A DNA stretch of 64,000 bases from Candidula unifasciata (taxonomy: Eukaryota > Mollusca > Gastropoda > Stylommatophora > Geomitridae), in contig CAJHNH020000820.1 of the NCBI GenBank assembly GCA_905116865.2, positions 190,034 through 254,033 on the forward strand. Direction: 5' to 3'. The notes under the pieces are model-generated. The model was given only the letters and a program-made list of their open reading frames with translations. It did no database searches and was not told where the DNA came from. Positions within the stretch are counted from its first letter, which is position 1; each line of letters opens with the position of its first letter. This document shows, in pieces, positions 34,270-46,480 of this stretch. A program made the translations under genes and the position numbers.

Positions 34270-35100
34270 CTATAGGAAATGATAGACATTGTGGTGTTAG
34301 AAAGTGGAAGAATGGGCCTCAGTTTGAATAATTGGAAGACAGAAGTAATGGTGGTTTCAAAGAGACGAACTATTCCTAAATGTGTAATACAAGTCGATGG
34401 TGTATTTTGGGACAAGTACCGAAATTTAAGTATCTGGGCACATGGATAAATGAGATAAAAAACAGAATAGGACAGGCAAAAACTGCATTTTATGAAATAA
34501 AAAACATCTTGTGCAATATATCCTTGTCAATGAGAGTTAGAAAAAGATTTCTTGCTTGCTACATACATCCAGTTTTAACAAATGGCTGTGAATCCTGGAC
34601 AATCGGTAGGCAGGCCAAACAATTTCTTGAGGCCTCAGAGATGTGGTTTTACAGAAGAATGCTTAGAATAAGTGGACAGCCAAAAAAGAGCAACCAAGAG
34701 GTTTTGAAAGAGGCGGGAGCCCGAAGACAACTTATCACAGACATCAGAAGGAGACAGTCATCATTTTTCGGGCATATTATGAGAAGAGGGAAAAAAAGAA
34801 CATGCTGTGACCACTGGAAAGATCTGTGGAAGGAGGGATAGAGGAAGACAACGAGAGAAGATTCTTGACAGTCTTGTTGCATGGCATGTAGATGTGTCGG
34901 CACACGAATTGATACATGCTGCAGAAGATCAAAGATTGTGGAGAGTCATGATCGTCCAGTCGGCAAGGAAACTGATGATGATGTGAAATCGCCAACAAAG
35001 CAGTTCGAAGAAGGGATAATCCTAATGGGCAACACATGGTCTCTCACAATACTCTCCAGGCTTTGTGCTACGGAAAGGATAAACTTCATTCTGGGGCCTT
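34270..35100 (+). mobile_element. LINE RT fragment with post-RT domain
   Basis: Contains MGLSLNNWKTEVMVVSKRRT, FKYLGTWINEIKNRIGQAKT, FLACYIHPVLTNGCESWTIG, EMWFYRRMLRISGQPKKSN and FFGHIMRRGKK: the end of the RT palm, thumb and C-terminal region of a non-LTR retrotransposon. At least one frameshift (near 34400) and truncation make it inactive. The 3' end carries a diverged copy of the 58-bp satellite unit found at 11839-12650. Confidence 0.8.
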
Positions 35101-35744
35101 AATTATCAAAGTCTTTTCTTAATGTAAGTTTTTTGTGTGTCTAGTCACACAGACCATAGACTTTGATTCCCATGCGTACCTATAATAGCACAAGATAACA
35201 CAGTCGCCTGAAAAGACGTGGAGGTGGGAGCAAGAACAGGCGCGTTGCCAAGGAGTTAACATGGAAAAAAATCGGGGGGGGGGGGGGGGTTAAGCGCTTA
35301 ATACATTTCATATTATTTCAAGTATATCATTATATTTATTGCCATTTAGCAACATTATTATTATTATTTTATTATTATTATGCTGAATGGCAAGTAAAAT
35401 AATAATTTAAATTAAAAACAATGAAATGAATTAGCAATTACTTTTAAAGAAAGTTAAAAAAAAATAAGATTGTGTACAAGTAATTATATTTAAAGAAAAT
35501 GCCCATGCATGGTTACAGGAGTCGCTTATTGTTTGTAAAAAAATTTTGGCGGCAGGGAGCTCAACAAGCCAGCCCCGCCCCCCGCGAAACCCCAACTTTC
35601 AAGTTTTACTCCTATGTAAACAAAGACCTAATTCCCGCCCCACCCCACCCCTTCCACATTTCCCTGCATCAACACGGGCATTTTCCTGATCAAAACAGGT
35701 ATTTCCCCTTTATGTATGTATGTATGTATGTAAGCTGTACACCA

Positions 35745-36010
35745 CTAGGACATCACACAAGCGATAAACACACAGTGAATTTCCCCTTTATGTAAGTATG
35801 TAAGCTGTACACCACTAGGACATCACACAAGCGATAAACACACAGTGACACAAAGTGCCACTATGCGGATGAGGATCACCCGTGGAGAGGTCACTGAAAA
35901 CCCCGTTCAGCCGTTAGGCCATATTTCCGCTATACTTAGGGCCCCCATTAATGAGAGGATGGGACTTCAAAATAACCAAAAATTGCATCATGCAAGGGGA
36001 TGACGAGATT
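35745..36010 (+). repeat. Dispersed repeat family D copy with local tandem duplication
   Basis: Same phrases as 18765-18980. Its first part (ATGTAAGCTGTACACCACTA to CACACAGTGA) occurs twice in tandem (about 35718-35778 and 35790-35850). Confidence 0.65.
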
Positions 36011-36524
36011 ATTTCCCCGATAAGACACACACGAAGTACTGGTTACTGCTATTCTGAGATAGGGCACGGACTTGATTAGTAAATTAAAACTGGTATTACA
36101 TTTGAGTCACATGAAGACGATGGCATTTTTTTAAAGGCGCCTAAAACGAAGAGCTAAACCTAATTATTGGGTGATCTGAGCTCCCCGATCCCGGCGCCTT
36201 CTGGTTCCCCCCCCCCCCCCCACCCCCCCCCCCCATTTAACACTTTCGTTCACGAAGTCTTTGTCTGCTATCTGTGCTTCTCTTCCCATCCACTGCAGTC
36301 TGCCAGTTTACACCCCCACCTCCCCTCACCCAAATGGTAAATACAATAAGCAGCCCCATTAAAGGTTGCAAATGAATTCTCTTTAATGAACAGACAGACA
36401 AATTGGCTGGATCTGCACCACTGGGGGGTGAATTGATACATGACAAGGCAAATGTGATCAAGGCCCTTTTGGAACAAGCAACGGAATCAGTAGAGAAACA
36501 AGATTATTATGGCCTAGACTGAAT

Positions 36525-36745
36525 GAGGCGCCTGGGTGTAACCAGAGGACCTGACCGGCTCACTATACTCAGAGGACAGGTAAGACTGACATATAACCAG
36601 ATTATGACCGATACCATCAGTACTGAAACTCTGCACTGGCTGCTGAAGATTGGGCTGGAGCACGCATGGGAATGCCCCGAGTGTTGTGATGTCAATTCTT
36701 TACTCAGCTCAACTCAACTTCTCTTTAAAAGTATAATGTTTAATT
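36525..36745 (+). mobile_element. LINE 3' tail fragment
   Basis: Reads TISTETLHWLLKIGLEHAWE-CPECCDV, matching GTISIGTLRWLLKMGTERLW-ECPECCDV at 50690-50785. Confidence 0.7.
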
Positions 36746-36754
36746 TGTAATTAA

Positions 36755-37200
36755 GAATCGACATCACATTGCTTGGGACATTTCCATAAGCCCTCCATCC
36801 CCATCTTCAGCAGCAATCACAGACTTCCAATTCCGTTAGTACCAGTAACAGTTTAACTGTATATCCATCTCACCTTTATTTACTGAGTGTTGTTAGTCGG
36901 CCAGAAACCCTGGCCACTCCTTGCAGCACCATGCTCAGACGGTGATTATTCACCGGTGGTTCCGCACTGTTCACTCGCCCTCAAAGGGCCCTTACAACAT
37001 CTGGTTTGTCATGCACCAGTTCACCATCAAGTTATGAAAAGCTAGCCTGTCTATCTGCCTGTTCATTTCCTAATTCACAGGCATCACTTCAAGAAAATTT
37101 CCAAAGGAACAATAACTACCTTTGGACCTTTGGATCAATGCTTGCCACTCTTCAGCATACCGGTCTCCACCTTTCTCAACATGCTCTGTGAGTCGGTTAG
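36755..37200 (-). mobile_element. LINE RNase H and 3' tail fragment, minus strand
   Basis: The minus strand includes LTDSQSMLRKVETGMLKSGK at its 5' edge (RNase H box, compare TDSESMLRKIRTGMLRAEWH at about 50345-50405) and the LINE 3' tail at about 36755-36860. It sits tail-to-tail with the plus-strand copy at 36525-36745. Confidence 0.7.
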
Positions 37201-38898
37201 TTTGTTTGTTTTAGTATCCAGAAGCCATGAGTTGTTAACCCTCAGGCTCGGTATTTTGGATATCGCAACCTTTCGCCTTGATTCCATTGTAAATACCGTA
37301 AATCTTGGAGAAATGTGGCTTTTCTGCATACCCCCGGGAGTGAACCCGGACGACAAGGAGTTGGTCACCCGGTCACCGCGCAATCCGGTTTAGTCATCTA
37401 CGCTAGAGAGCCGGGCCTGTGAGTCGGTTAAAATTGAGACATATGTCAACAGCTGATTCTCAGGCCAGCGGAAGTATGTGGTGAGTGTCTCCACATTCAT
37501 TATCAGACTATAAGTTATGGTGTCATATGCCAGGCTTTGTTTCACTAAGCGACGTCCCTTCAGTCAAGGATTATTGCAGACGATAGGACGGAATGGAGAA
37601 ATAGATTCCGAACCCTATGGTGACACATAATGGCACAACTGGAAAAACAAATGCATGAATAGGCCCCTTGACGCTCCCCACCCCGAAATTTTCTGGGTGT
37701 CGGCGCACCTGCAGTAACGAGTAGTGCTTTGAACCGAATAAAACACTATTATCTGGAAAAAAAAAAGTGTAGAGGGTACTATTTGAACCTTGCCGAGCAA
37801 AACTAAACTTTTGATATCACGTCCGATGTTTTGGTACTTAAAAAAAAAAGAAATTTAGTAACAATTTGTTAAATTGTGCATTGTACTCTGGATCCAATAA
37901 GTATACTAAAGGAAGACAAGTGAATTATGCCATTGCTCATTACATTCCACGGCCTTGTTAGAGAAGAATATAATAAACAAATAAATAAAGACTCTAGGGA
38001 ACTAATACTAATAGAAAAAAACTTGGCTAACCCACAAAAGGTACTATTTCCAAAAAATTTCCACAGCCTTGATTAGGACAGTTGGAAGTTCTTTAAAAAG
38101 TAGTCTCGATTTAAAGTTACGAAATCATCTTGTGACTTGTGTTGTGTGGTGGAAGTAAATATTGCAGACAACGCATAAACAGATCGCACATTGGAAATCC
38201 TAGTCGTTCCATGATTAGACACCAAGATGTCTGTAACAGAACTCACTCTTCGAAAATATAAATGGAGTGGTATGTATTTATTTTAAAACAGACCGTGTTG
38301 ATATATTGTTATGTTATCTCTTATGGACTTATGGACACTGATTTGATTTGAACTTGTGCACTTTTTGAAAATGTTCACTTTGTGTAAGTGATGGATGGTG
38401 CCCACTCTCTCTCTCTCTTCCTCTCTCTCTCCTTAACTTAGTTGTACTTGTACACACTGTAAAGACTGCTGTTCGTCCATCCCTTGATGTTTTCTCTCAT
38501 TTGTATCACTGTCTACCTGTTGCTGTCTAGCTTTTGACTTTTCAGTTTTTCAGTGTGGTTTTGTCAAAAGTGTTGTCTTTAGTAGTAGTAGTACTTAGTA
38601 GTAGTAGTAGTAGTAGTAGTTGTAGTAGTAGTGATGTTTGAAAAATATCTGGTTCAACCCTAGGGGTTACTATTGGGATGTTTAGTCCCAGTGTTCATTG
38701 AGTTCTTTGAGTATATATTTGTTAATTTATATATCGTGTAATGGCTGTCCTCCAAATAACGGGCACATATTATGGCGGCCAAAAAACACACCCTGACAGG
38801 GCCTCAGTCACATGTAAATTATGGACTTCCTGTGACTACGACCACCGCCGAGAGTATCTCCCACGCCACTATGCGCGGCATGGAGCGGGACTAAAACT
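37201..38898. repeat. Duplicated block B, copy 1, ending at assembly gap
   Basis: Near-identical to 41763-43500. Ends inside the palindromic element (ATTATGGCGGCC, GCCGAGAG) just before a run of Ns. The CT microsatellite is about 30 bp here against about 73 bp in copy 2. Confidence 0.9.
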
Positions 38899-38915
38899 NN
38901 NNNNNNNNNNNNNNN
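38899..38915. other. Assembly gap (17 N)
   Basis: Seventeen undetermined bases. Copy 1 of blocks A and B lies to the left, copy 2 to the right. Confidence 1.
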
Positions 38916-41762
38916 GAATCCTTTCCACTTAAATATAAAAACCACAATGTCCACTATCCAATTTTCAAATAAACTAAAACCATAACTGAAGTTATATGCA
39001 TGACTGCAGTTTTTAAAAACTGAAGTATCTCAATTTTGCAATAGTGTTTAAAATATAATTAATATCTTAAACCTTAAAACTGTTACACTTTATATTTATA
39101 AGCAATTATGAATATACTACTCACAGCTGCATAATATGAACAGTACTGACAAAAAGAAAAAGCATAATGACCCTAACAATATGAAACCTACGGAACTGGG
39201 TAGTTGGCCCGTGTGTTGACAAGTCAGACGCACTATGACAACACTCACACACACACAAAAAGAAACACTGCACACTTACAAAGCAAACATAAAACACTAC
39301 AATAAGCAAATACACTACAAAGCAAAATGTAACACACAGTGTAACGTCACAGTTCTTGCTCGTGTATTTAGGTTCCCATTTCTTTCTGAACATACCACAC
39401 ACTTTCTTGTTGGGCCCTTCTGTGCTGTTTCAGCAGATTCTGCTTTTGATGGGATCTTCATTCCTTCATCCTCCTACACATTTTTACCTTTTCTTGCAAT
39501 ATTTTTCCAGAATTTCCCTCATTTATGTTAAAGGAAAATCAGCAAGAGGATTCTTTTTCCTACAGTTGTTTTATTTAATGATTGTGCATTCAAAATCGAG
39601 AGATCTAACAAATGGAGAAAAACTGGTTTTTTTTGGGGTTAAGTTTTCAAATGGACTTAAGTACAGAACTGTCAAGTATGCCGGTACTATCTATTGAACC
39701 CATCCATTTTTTCAAGCTTTGGCTTAAAGTAAATTAAATTAAATCCAGTTTTTGTTTTCAATTGTGGCATGTTGTTAGCATCACAAATCTTGTTTATCGC
39801 AAACAACAAACATTTGCTTTTGTACTCCCAGCAGTAATTCAAAGGGCTTGATCGGATCGTCTTGCTCACTGCCCAGTACACATTCTTTATACGTCGACAC
39901 ATCGTCCATCAATATGCAGTTGCTAAATTGCATTTCCTTAAGCAATAATACCTCCGTCATTTTCCCCTCATTCAAATCCATGTTTTTTTTTCTAAATAAA
40001 ACCCTGAAATATACAATTATGTATCATACATTGTATCGTCTTCGAGCGACACCATCGCTGTATTAATATATATGTTCAAACCCAAGTCGTGTCAAAAGTC
40101 AGTGAGTTGAGTCCACAGGGTGACAGTCAAGACACTCAGAACTTAAGACTTAGGAAGTGTCAAATGATTTCTTTATTTACTATACCAACTTTGATCCCTC
40201 TATCGTCGCTTTATGTAAGCAGATGATCATCAAAAGTAACGTAATCCGAAGAATTTGCACAGTCTTTAGTGTGTATCCTGTTTACCCCTAAGGACTTTCA
40301 CCATTTTTAACAAAACAATATATATGAAATAATAAGTAAAATATCGTAGGTGTCCACTATCCTCCCCACATCACGGATGTGACTGAAGCACTATGGGATA
40401 ATGTTTGTCTAAATTACGTAACTAACCCCAAAAAAAATGTCAAAGTACAGTCAGTTAATATTTATGCTTTTGAACTACTTTTGATGGGAGCCGCCGTGGT
40501 GTCATCTAGGTTTAAGTATACTGGAACAACATTCACCGAAGATGGTAAATTGGGCGAAGAAATTGACATCTAATGCAGTAAAGCAGACCAAGTATTGGGA
40601 CAGCTAGCTCTTACTGCATAAGGCAATCCCAATTAGCACATAGAGTTGAGTGAGCTGACTCAAGAATTGACATCACAACGCTCGGGACATTCCCATGAGT
40701 GATCCGTCCTTATCTTCAGCAGCCAGCGCAGAGTTCCAATACTGATGGTACCGGTCATAATCTGGTTATTTGACCCGTCTTGCCTTTCCTCTGAGTGTAG
40801 TAAGCCTCATTCTCTCCATGCCATAATATTAATAATCCTGTTTCTCTACTGATACCGTTGCTTGTTCCAAAAGGGCCTTAGACCACATCTGCCTTGTACC
40901 AACAGCACAAAGACATCTCATACAAAGCATATTCATTCCCATCCTATGCAACCAATGCCAGACGTGGCCACTCACAACAAAACATAACAATTAGTAACCG
41001 TGGAAATGAGGTATCTGTGAAAGAATAGGAGTGACCAGAAAAGATAAAATCAGGAATGAGGTCATACGAGAAAAGGTCGGCACAGAGCCAATTCTAAATT
41101 ACATACAAAGACAGCAAATCAAATGGTTTGCCTACTTGGAGAAAATGCCTTCTGATGCTATACCATACGAGGCATATACCAAAAGAGGAGAGGGACGCAG
41201 AGCAAGAGGTAGACCAAGAACAACATAGGAAGATAACATCAGAGAAATTATGCAGCACCACTATTTGTCTATGGTCAAGGCAGCCAGAAGAGCACGAAGC
41301 TGGACATTATATCTCCCTCGACACCCCAAGCGGTAAAAGAAGACATAGAGAAGAAGAAGACTTACCATAAAGCATCTAAAATAGGTGCCGGTACTCACCA
41401 AAGTGTTTTTTTTTTCATAGGAGCACTGGAAATTTTGAAGTTTGAACAACGGATCAACATCATGGCACACGGGTAGTAAACCTATAAGTGCTCCGTTCTT
41501 CTTCTAACTCAAGTCCGAGTCCGAAGAAGCTCAGCAAAGTGCACAGGCTCTGTAGCGCCGGCGAGGATCCTGAGTATACTTTGGGTTGATTTGTAACTCC
41601 AAATTTTTGCCTTGGCAGCGCCGTTAGGCTACTCTTTTCGATTTCCAACTGAAAGGGGATTTTTTACGTGCGCAACAATACACACGAGCGTCCGATCTCA
41701 CTGCACTGAAAAATAATACCTTAATAAAGGTAACGCTACTGCGCATCATTGCATATCACCAG
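38916..41762. repeat. Duplicated block A, copy 2
   Basis: Second copy of 30225-34187, without the GT-rich insertion. Its LINE fragment at 41031-41370 has a premature stop (GRPRTT then TAG) where copy 1 stays open, so the copies have diverged by point changes. The family B SINE recurs at 41460-41710. Confidence 0.9.
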
Positions 41763-42960
41763 TTTGTTTGTTTTAGTATCCAGAAACCATAAGTTGTTAA
41801 CCCTTAGGCTCGGTATTATGGATATCGCAACCTTTCGGCCTTGATTCCATTGTAAATATCGTAAATCTGGGAGAAATGTGGCTTTTCTGCATACCCCCGG
41901 GAGTGAATCCGGACTACAAGGAGTTGGTCACCCAGTCACCGCGCAATCCGGTTTAGTCATCTACGCTAGAGAGCCGGGCCTGTGAGTCGGTTAAAATTGA
42001 AACATATGTCAACAGCTGATTCTCAGGCCAGCGGAAGTATGTGGTGAGTGTCTCCACATCCATTATCAGACTATAAGTTATGGTGTCATATGCCAGGCTT
42101 TGTTTCACTAAGCGACGTTCCTTCAGTCAAGGATTATTGCACACGATAGGACGAAATGGAGAAATAGATTCCGAACCCTATGGTGACACATAATGGCACA
42201 ACTGGAAAAACAAATGCATGAATAGGCCCCTTGACGCTCCCCACCCCGAAAATTTCTGGGTGTCGGCGCACCTGCAGTAACGAGTAGTGCTTTGAACCGA
42301 ATATAACAATATCTTCTGGAAAAAAAAGTGTAGAGGGTACTATTTGAACCCTGCCGAGCAAAACTGAACTTTTGATATCACGTCCGATGTTTTGGTACTT
42401 AAAAAAAAAAAAGAAATTTAGTAACAATTTTTTAAATTGTGCATTGTACTCTGGATCCAATAAGTATACTGAAGGAAGACTAGTGAATTATGCCATTGCT
42501 CATTACATTACACGGCCTTATTAGAGAAGAACATAATAAACAAATAAATAAAGACTCTAGGGAACTAATACTAATAGAAACAAACTTGGCTAACCCAAAA
42601 AAGGTACTATTTCCAAAAAATTTCCACAGCCTTGATTAGGACATTTGGAAGTTCTTTAAAAAGTAGTCTCGGATTAAAGTTACGAAATCATCTTGTGACT
42701 TGTGTGGTGGAAGTAAATATTGCAGACAACGCATAAACAGATCGCACATTGGAAATCCTAGTCGTTCCATGATTAGACACCAAGATGTCTGTAACAGAAC
42801 TCACTCTTCGAAAATATAAATGGGGTGGTATGTATTTATTTTAAAACAGACCGTGTTGTTATATGTTAGTGTTATGTTATCTCTTATGGACTTATGGCTA
42901 TGGACACTGATTTGAACTTGTGCACTTTTTGAAAATGTTCACTTTGTGTAAGTGATGGTG

Positions 42961-42961
<1 letters not shown>

Positions 42962-43034
<73 letters not shown>
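42962..43034. repeat. (CT)n microsatellite
   Basis: About 36 CT units; the paralogous site at about 38403-38432 is shorter and interrupted. Confidence 0.95.
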
Positions 43035-43037
<3 letters not shown>

Positions 43038-43186
43038 TAACTTAGTTGTACTTGTACACACTGTAAAGACTGCTGTTCGTCCATCCCTTGATGTTTTCTC
43101 TCATTTGTATCACTGTCTACCTGTTGCTGCCTAGCTTTCGACTTTTCAGTTTTTCAGTGTGGTTTTTTCAAAAGTGTTGTCTTTAG

Positions 43187-43199
43187 TAGTAGTAGTACT

Positions 43200-43245
<46 letters not shown>

Positions 43246-43266
43246 TAGTAGTTGTAGTAGTAGTGA
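43187..43266. repeat. (TAG)n microsatellite
   Basis: About 20 AGT/TAG units; the paralogous shorter tract is at 38578-38632. Confidence 0.95.
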
Positions 43267-43369
43267 TGTTTGAAACATATTTGGTTCAACCCTAGGGGTT
43301 ACTATTGGGATGTTTAGTCCCAGTGTTCATTGAGTTCTCAGAGTATATATTTGTTAATTTATATATCGT

Positions 43370-43690
43370 GTACATATTATGGCGGCCAAAAAACACACCC
43401 TGACAGGGCCTCAGTCACATGTAAATTACGGACTTCCTGCGACTACGACCACCGCCGAGAGTTTCTCCCACGCCACTATGCGCGGCATGGAGCAGGGACT
43501 AAACTAGATAGCTGGGACTCACGAGCAAATAAAATGAAGGAAGCTGCAGGAGATGCTGTAGCTGCTGCTCTTGAGTCCCAGCCATCTAGTTTAGCCCCGC
43601 ACCACGCCGCGCAGAAGATACTCTCGGCAGAGGCTCTGTTAGGGTGTGTTTTTGGCCGCCATAATATGTGCCCGTTATTCGGGGGATAGC
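43370..43690. mobile_element. Palindromic fold-back element of about 320 bp
   Basis: The left end ACATATTATGGCGGCCAAAA-AACACACCCT is mirrored at the right end (GGGTGTGTTTTTGGCCGCCA-TAATATGTGC). Inner arms also pair: GCCGAGAG with CTCTCGGC, and ACTAGATAGCTGGGACTC with GAGTCCCAGCCATCTAGT. The loop is about 43525-43565 (ATGAAGGAAGCTGCAGGAGA). The left arm holds about 45 bp missing from the right. A frame runs through it (43330-43689) but has no recognisable domain. Confidence 0.75.
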
Positions 43691-43699
43691 CAGTGTAAT

Positions 43700-44916
43700 T
43701 AGTTTTATAAGACAGTCTGGTGGTGATGATGATGATGTCCTGCTTGCTACATGCTTCTCACGTGGCTCTAATGCTTATATAATAAAATGGCTGGAAACAA
43801 CTGTTCTTGTCTACACTGTCTTTATTGTGATACTTCAACAGTGTCACAAAATAACATCAATGATATTCTGAAAGTCGCTGTGTTCTCTCTATAGTTACAT
43901 ACTCTTAAGGTCGCATTGTTTTCTTCATCTCTAGTTACTTTTGTTCTAGTGTCTTTAACTGCCACCTAGTTTCTAGTGCTGTTTGGTACTAACGGCTTTA
44001 TCGTCGACTCTAACATCTGAATAATTTTGCTATCTAATGTGTCTGTACTAACCATGGATCCATGTATCTTTTGTGTTGTCTCTGTAACTTTCTTGTTTCA
44101 TGTGTTTTCTCTAGTGACTGTCTTCGAGGGTCCATGTGACTGGCTCCTAGTTCTTCTAATGTTGAGCTGGCATCTCTACAACTGTGATTGCTCTATGAGG
44201 GTCCATGTTACTAGTCCCTTGTCTCTAAGTCTTGTAGACTGAAGGCCTTTAGTGTTGGACTGACATCTCTACAATAGAAGGCTTGCTCTGAGGGTCCATA
44301 TTACCTTCCCTCCACTTTCGAAGTCTTGCAGTCTTGAAAGCTGCTAAAGTGGATTCTTACCCATTATTTATACTTGGATGCTGGAATGCTAGTACGTCTC
44401 AACATGTTTATTATGTGCGTTCCCACGTGGGGTTTTCTAATTATATCTCAATTGTATCAGATTTCATCATCTTATTCTGCGCAAATATAGTTATTATAAT
44501 TGACAACTGACCTCATAAAAACTCCTAAAAAAACAAGTGCTACTACATTCTCTCTGAAAGGGCACGTCAACAATGACGTCAAATACTATTTACAAAATAT
44601 TGTTGCTAAGGACCTGTTGACTTCCTTCTCATTAACTAATACGCAAAATTCTACCTCCTGACAAACAAGTGATGACATCAATAATTAGCTTTGGCGGGAA
44701 AATGAAGGTTACCAAAATTTGTTGATCTCATAACATCCCGGCTCTGCGCCATATCCTAACTCCTAATAAACAAGTAATGACATTTGCCTGTTTCAGTTGA
44801 CAAGACAACCAGAAATTTTTGCTAACATTTTACATATAGTTTTTAAATGCTAAAAAGAAAAAGGAGGACTTGCTGTTATTTCTAATACATGTTTTCTTTT
44901 AAATACAACACTTTAG
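43700..44916. other. Upstream flank of CHD1L exons; N-terminal exon not identified
   Basis: CHD1L needs at least one exon upstream of 44917 ending in phase 1. I see no convincing candidate. The region has a loose repeat of GAGGGTCCATGT and CTGGCATCTCTACAA phrases at about 44127-44330. Confidence 0.35.
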
Positions 44917-45029
44917 ATTTATCTTTGAGGTCATATCAGCTTGATGGCGTCAACTGGCTACTGTCTTGCTATAACAGCAATCATGGCTGTATCCTCAGTG
45001 ATGAAATGGGACTAGGTAAAACATGCCAG
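44917..45029 (+). CDS. CHD1L: CHD1L/ALC1-like SNF2 helicase, exon with Q-motif region and Walker A
   Basis: First recognised exon of a plus-strand SNF2 ATPase. Acceptor acaacactttag leaves two bases of a split codon; donor CCAG|GTAATT ends in phase 0. It encodes [20 protein letters not shown] and then [15 protein letters not shown], the start of helicase lobe 1 with the nucleotide-binding P-loop DEMGLGKT. The match to CHD1L ([27 protein letters not shown]) is closer than to the CHD1, ISWI or BRG1 families as I recall them. CHD1L is a nuclear poly-ADP-ribose-activated nucleosome remodeller in DNA repair. The six exons here (44917-45029, 51355-51461, 52490-52619, 54469-54582, 57626-57776, 62338-62496) keep phase throughout, about 257 codons. 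The start codon exon upstream was not found; the second lobe and macro domain would lie outside the window. Confidence 0.9.
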
Positions 45030-45359
45030 GTAATTTTCAGTCATCTCTTGATTTTTTTGTATTTTTATGTTGAATTACGCAGTTAGTTTGCTATTTTGGT
45101 GTTCAGATTTGCTATGTTTATACCCATATTATCTGGAATTGTTGGTAATTGTTTATGTTATTTTTGGTAATATTTGTGTGTGTTATTGTTTATTCGAGCA
45201 ACTGGTAACATCTCTTGTAGGTGCCAGATGTGGTCATTAACTACAAATGAAGCAACAGAATGGAAATGTCTGATGAATTCTAAATCTAACTGGAACAGAC
45301 AGATTGGGTTTAGACATGTGTCAAGACCACAGAACAAATAAATAAATACAGTTTGTGCC

Positions 45360-45800
45360 TACTCCACAAGGGAGGTTGGCTGCAGTGAATAAGTGCATAT
45401 ACTGCTGTACTCCACAAGGGATCAGGAAAGAAGTTGGGATGGAACCAGTACTAAATTACATAAAGAGACAACAGATTGAATGGTTTGGACATGTGTCAAG
45501 ACCACCAGAAAAATTGAAATTCGTATAAATAAATACAGTTTGTGCCTACTCCACAAGGGAGGTTGGCTGCAGTGAATAAGTGCATATACATATACTGCTG
45601 TACAGTTTTTTGAGGCCTATATGGCTGCAGTGAATAAGTGCATATACTGCTGTACAGTTTGTGCCTACTCCACAAGGGAGGTTGGCTGCAGTGAATAAGT
45701 GCATATACTGCTGTACAGTTTGTGCCTACTCCACAAGGGAGGTTGGCTGCAGTGAATAAGTGCATATACTGCTGTACAGTTTGTGCCTACTCCTAGGGAG
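45360..45800. repeat. Minisatellite, about 60-bp unit, about 6 copies, with embedded LINE fragment
   Basis: Unit CAGTTTGTGCCTACTCCACA + AGGGAGGTTGGCTGCAGTGA + ATAAGTGCATATACTGCTGTA. At 45422-45510 the array contains a LINE piece reading GMEPVLNYIKRQQIEWFGHV, the same family as 33460-33800. Confidence 0.85.
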
Positions 45801-45989
45801 AGTGTGTGTACAGTTTGTGCCTAATAGGGAAATATGTACAGTTTGTGCCTAACTACAAGGACAGGTGGGCTGCAGTGAATAACTGCATAGCTGCTGAACA
45901 TGGGAGTTGGGCCTACTCTAAGGGAGGTTTGAGAACTGCTACTGAGTGCTGGGATTGGGGCACATTTTTGCAGTCTGCTCCGGGGTGCC

Positions 45990-46480
45990 ACTCTTAAACC
46001 ACTGTCTGACAGCCATGAGAACAGTTTTTCTAAATGTATAAATAGTAATATTATATCTATATACAGTAATCATAACTGACACCATTACTACTGGGCTGCT
46101 GAAGATGGGGTTGGGGTACTCATGGGATTGGTAATGAAACCTCAGTCTGCTCCAGGGTGCCACTCTTTTACCACTGTCTGCAGCCATGACAAGTTTTTCT
46201 AAACGTTTTAATAGTAATATTATGTATATTCAGTAATCATTACTGACACCATTACTACTGTGGCTGCTGAAGATGGGTTGGGGTATTTATGGGAATGGTT
46301 ATGAGACCTCAGTCTGTTACAGGGTGCCACTCTTTAAAAGCTGTCTAACAGTCATGAAAACAGTTTTTCTAAAAGTATAAATAGTAATATTATGTAAAGA
46401 CAGTAACCATAACTGACACCATTAATATTGGGTTGCTGCATACTGGGGTTGAGCATTTATGGGAGTTCCTCAAAGAGAGG
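45990..46480. repeat. Three to four degenerate tandem copies of a LINE-tail-like unit, about 170 bp
   Basis: Repeating phrases CTGCTCCGGGGTGCCACTCT, AACAGTTTTTCTAAA, GTATAAATAGTAATATTATG and GACACCATTACTACTGGGCT-GCTGAAGATGGGGTTGG. The last part resembles the LINE 3' tail (ACTGGCACCATTAGTATCGG ... GCTGAAGATGGGG). Confidence 0.65.

Larger units (their letters stand above)
34188..37200. mobile_element. 3-kb segment present only in copy 1 of the duplicated block
   Basis: In the second copy, block A (ending CATATCACCAG, 41762) runs directly into block B (TTTGTTTGTTTTAG, 41763). In the first copy these are separated by this segment, which holds LINE and repeat fragments, listed separately. No clear target-site duplication is visible at its ends. 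Confidence 0.8.
41763..43500. repeat. Duplicated block B, copy 2
   Basis: Second copy of 37201-38898, continuous with block A2. Confidence 0.9.
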
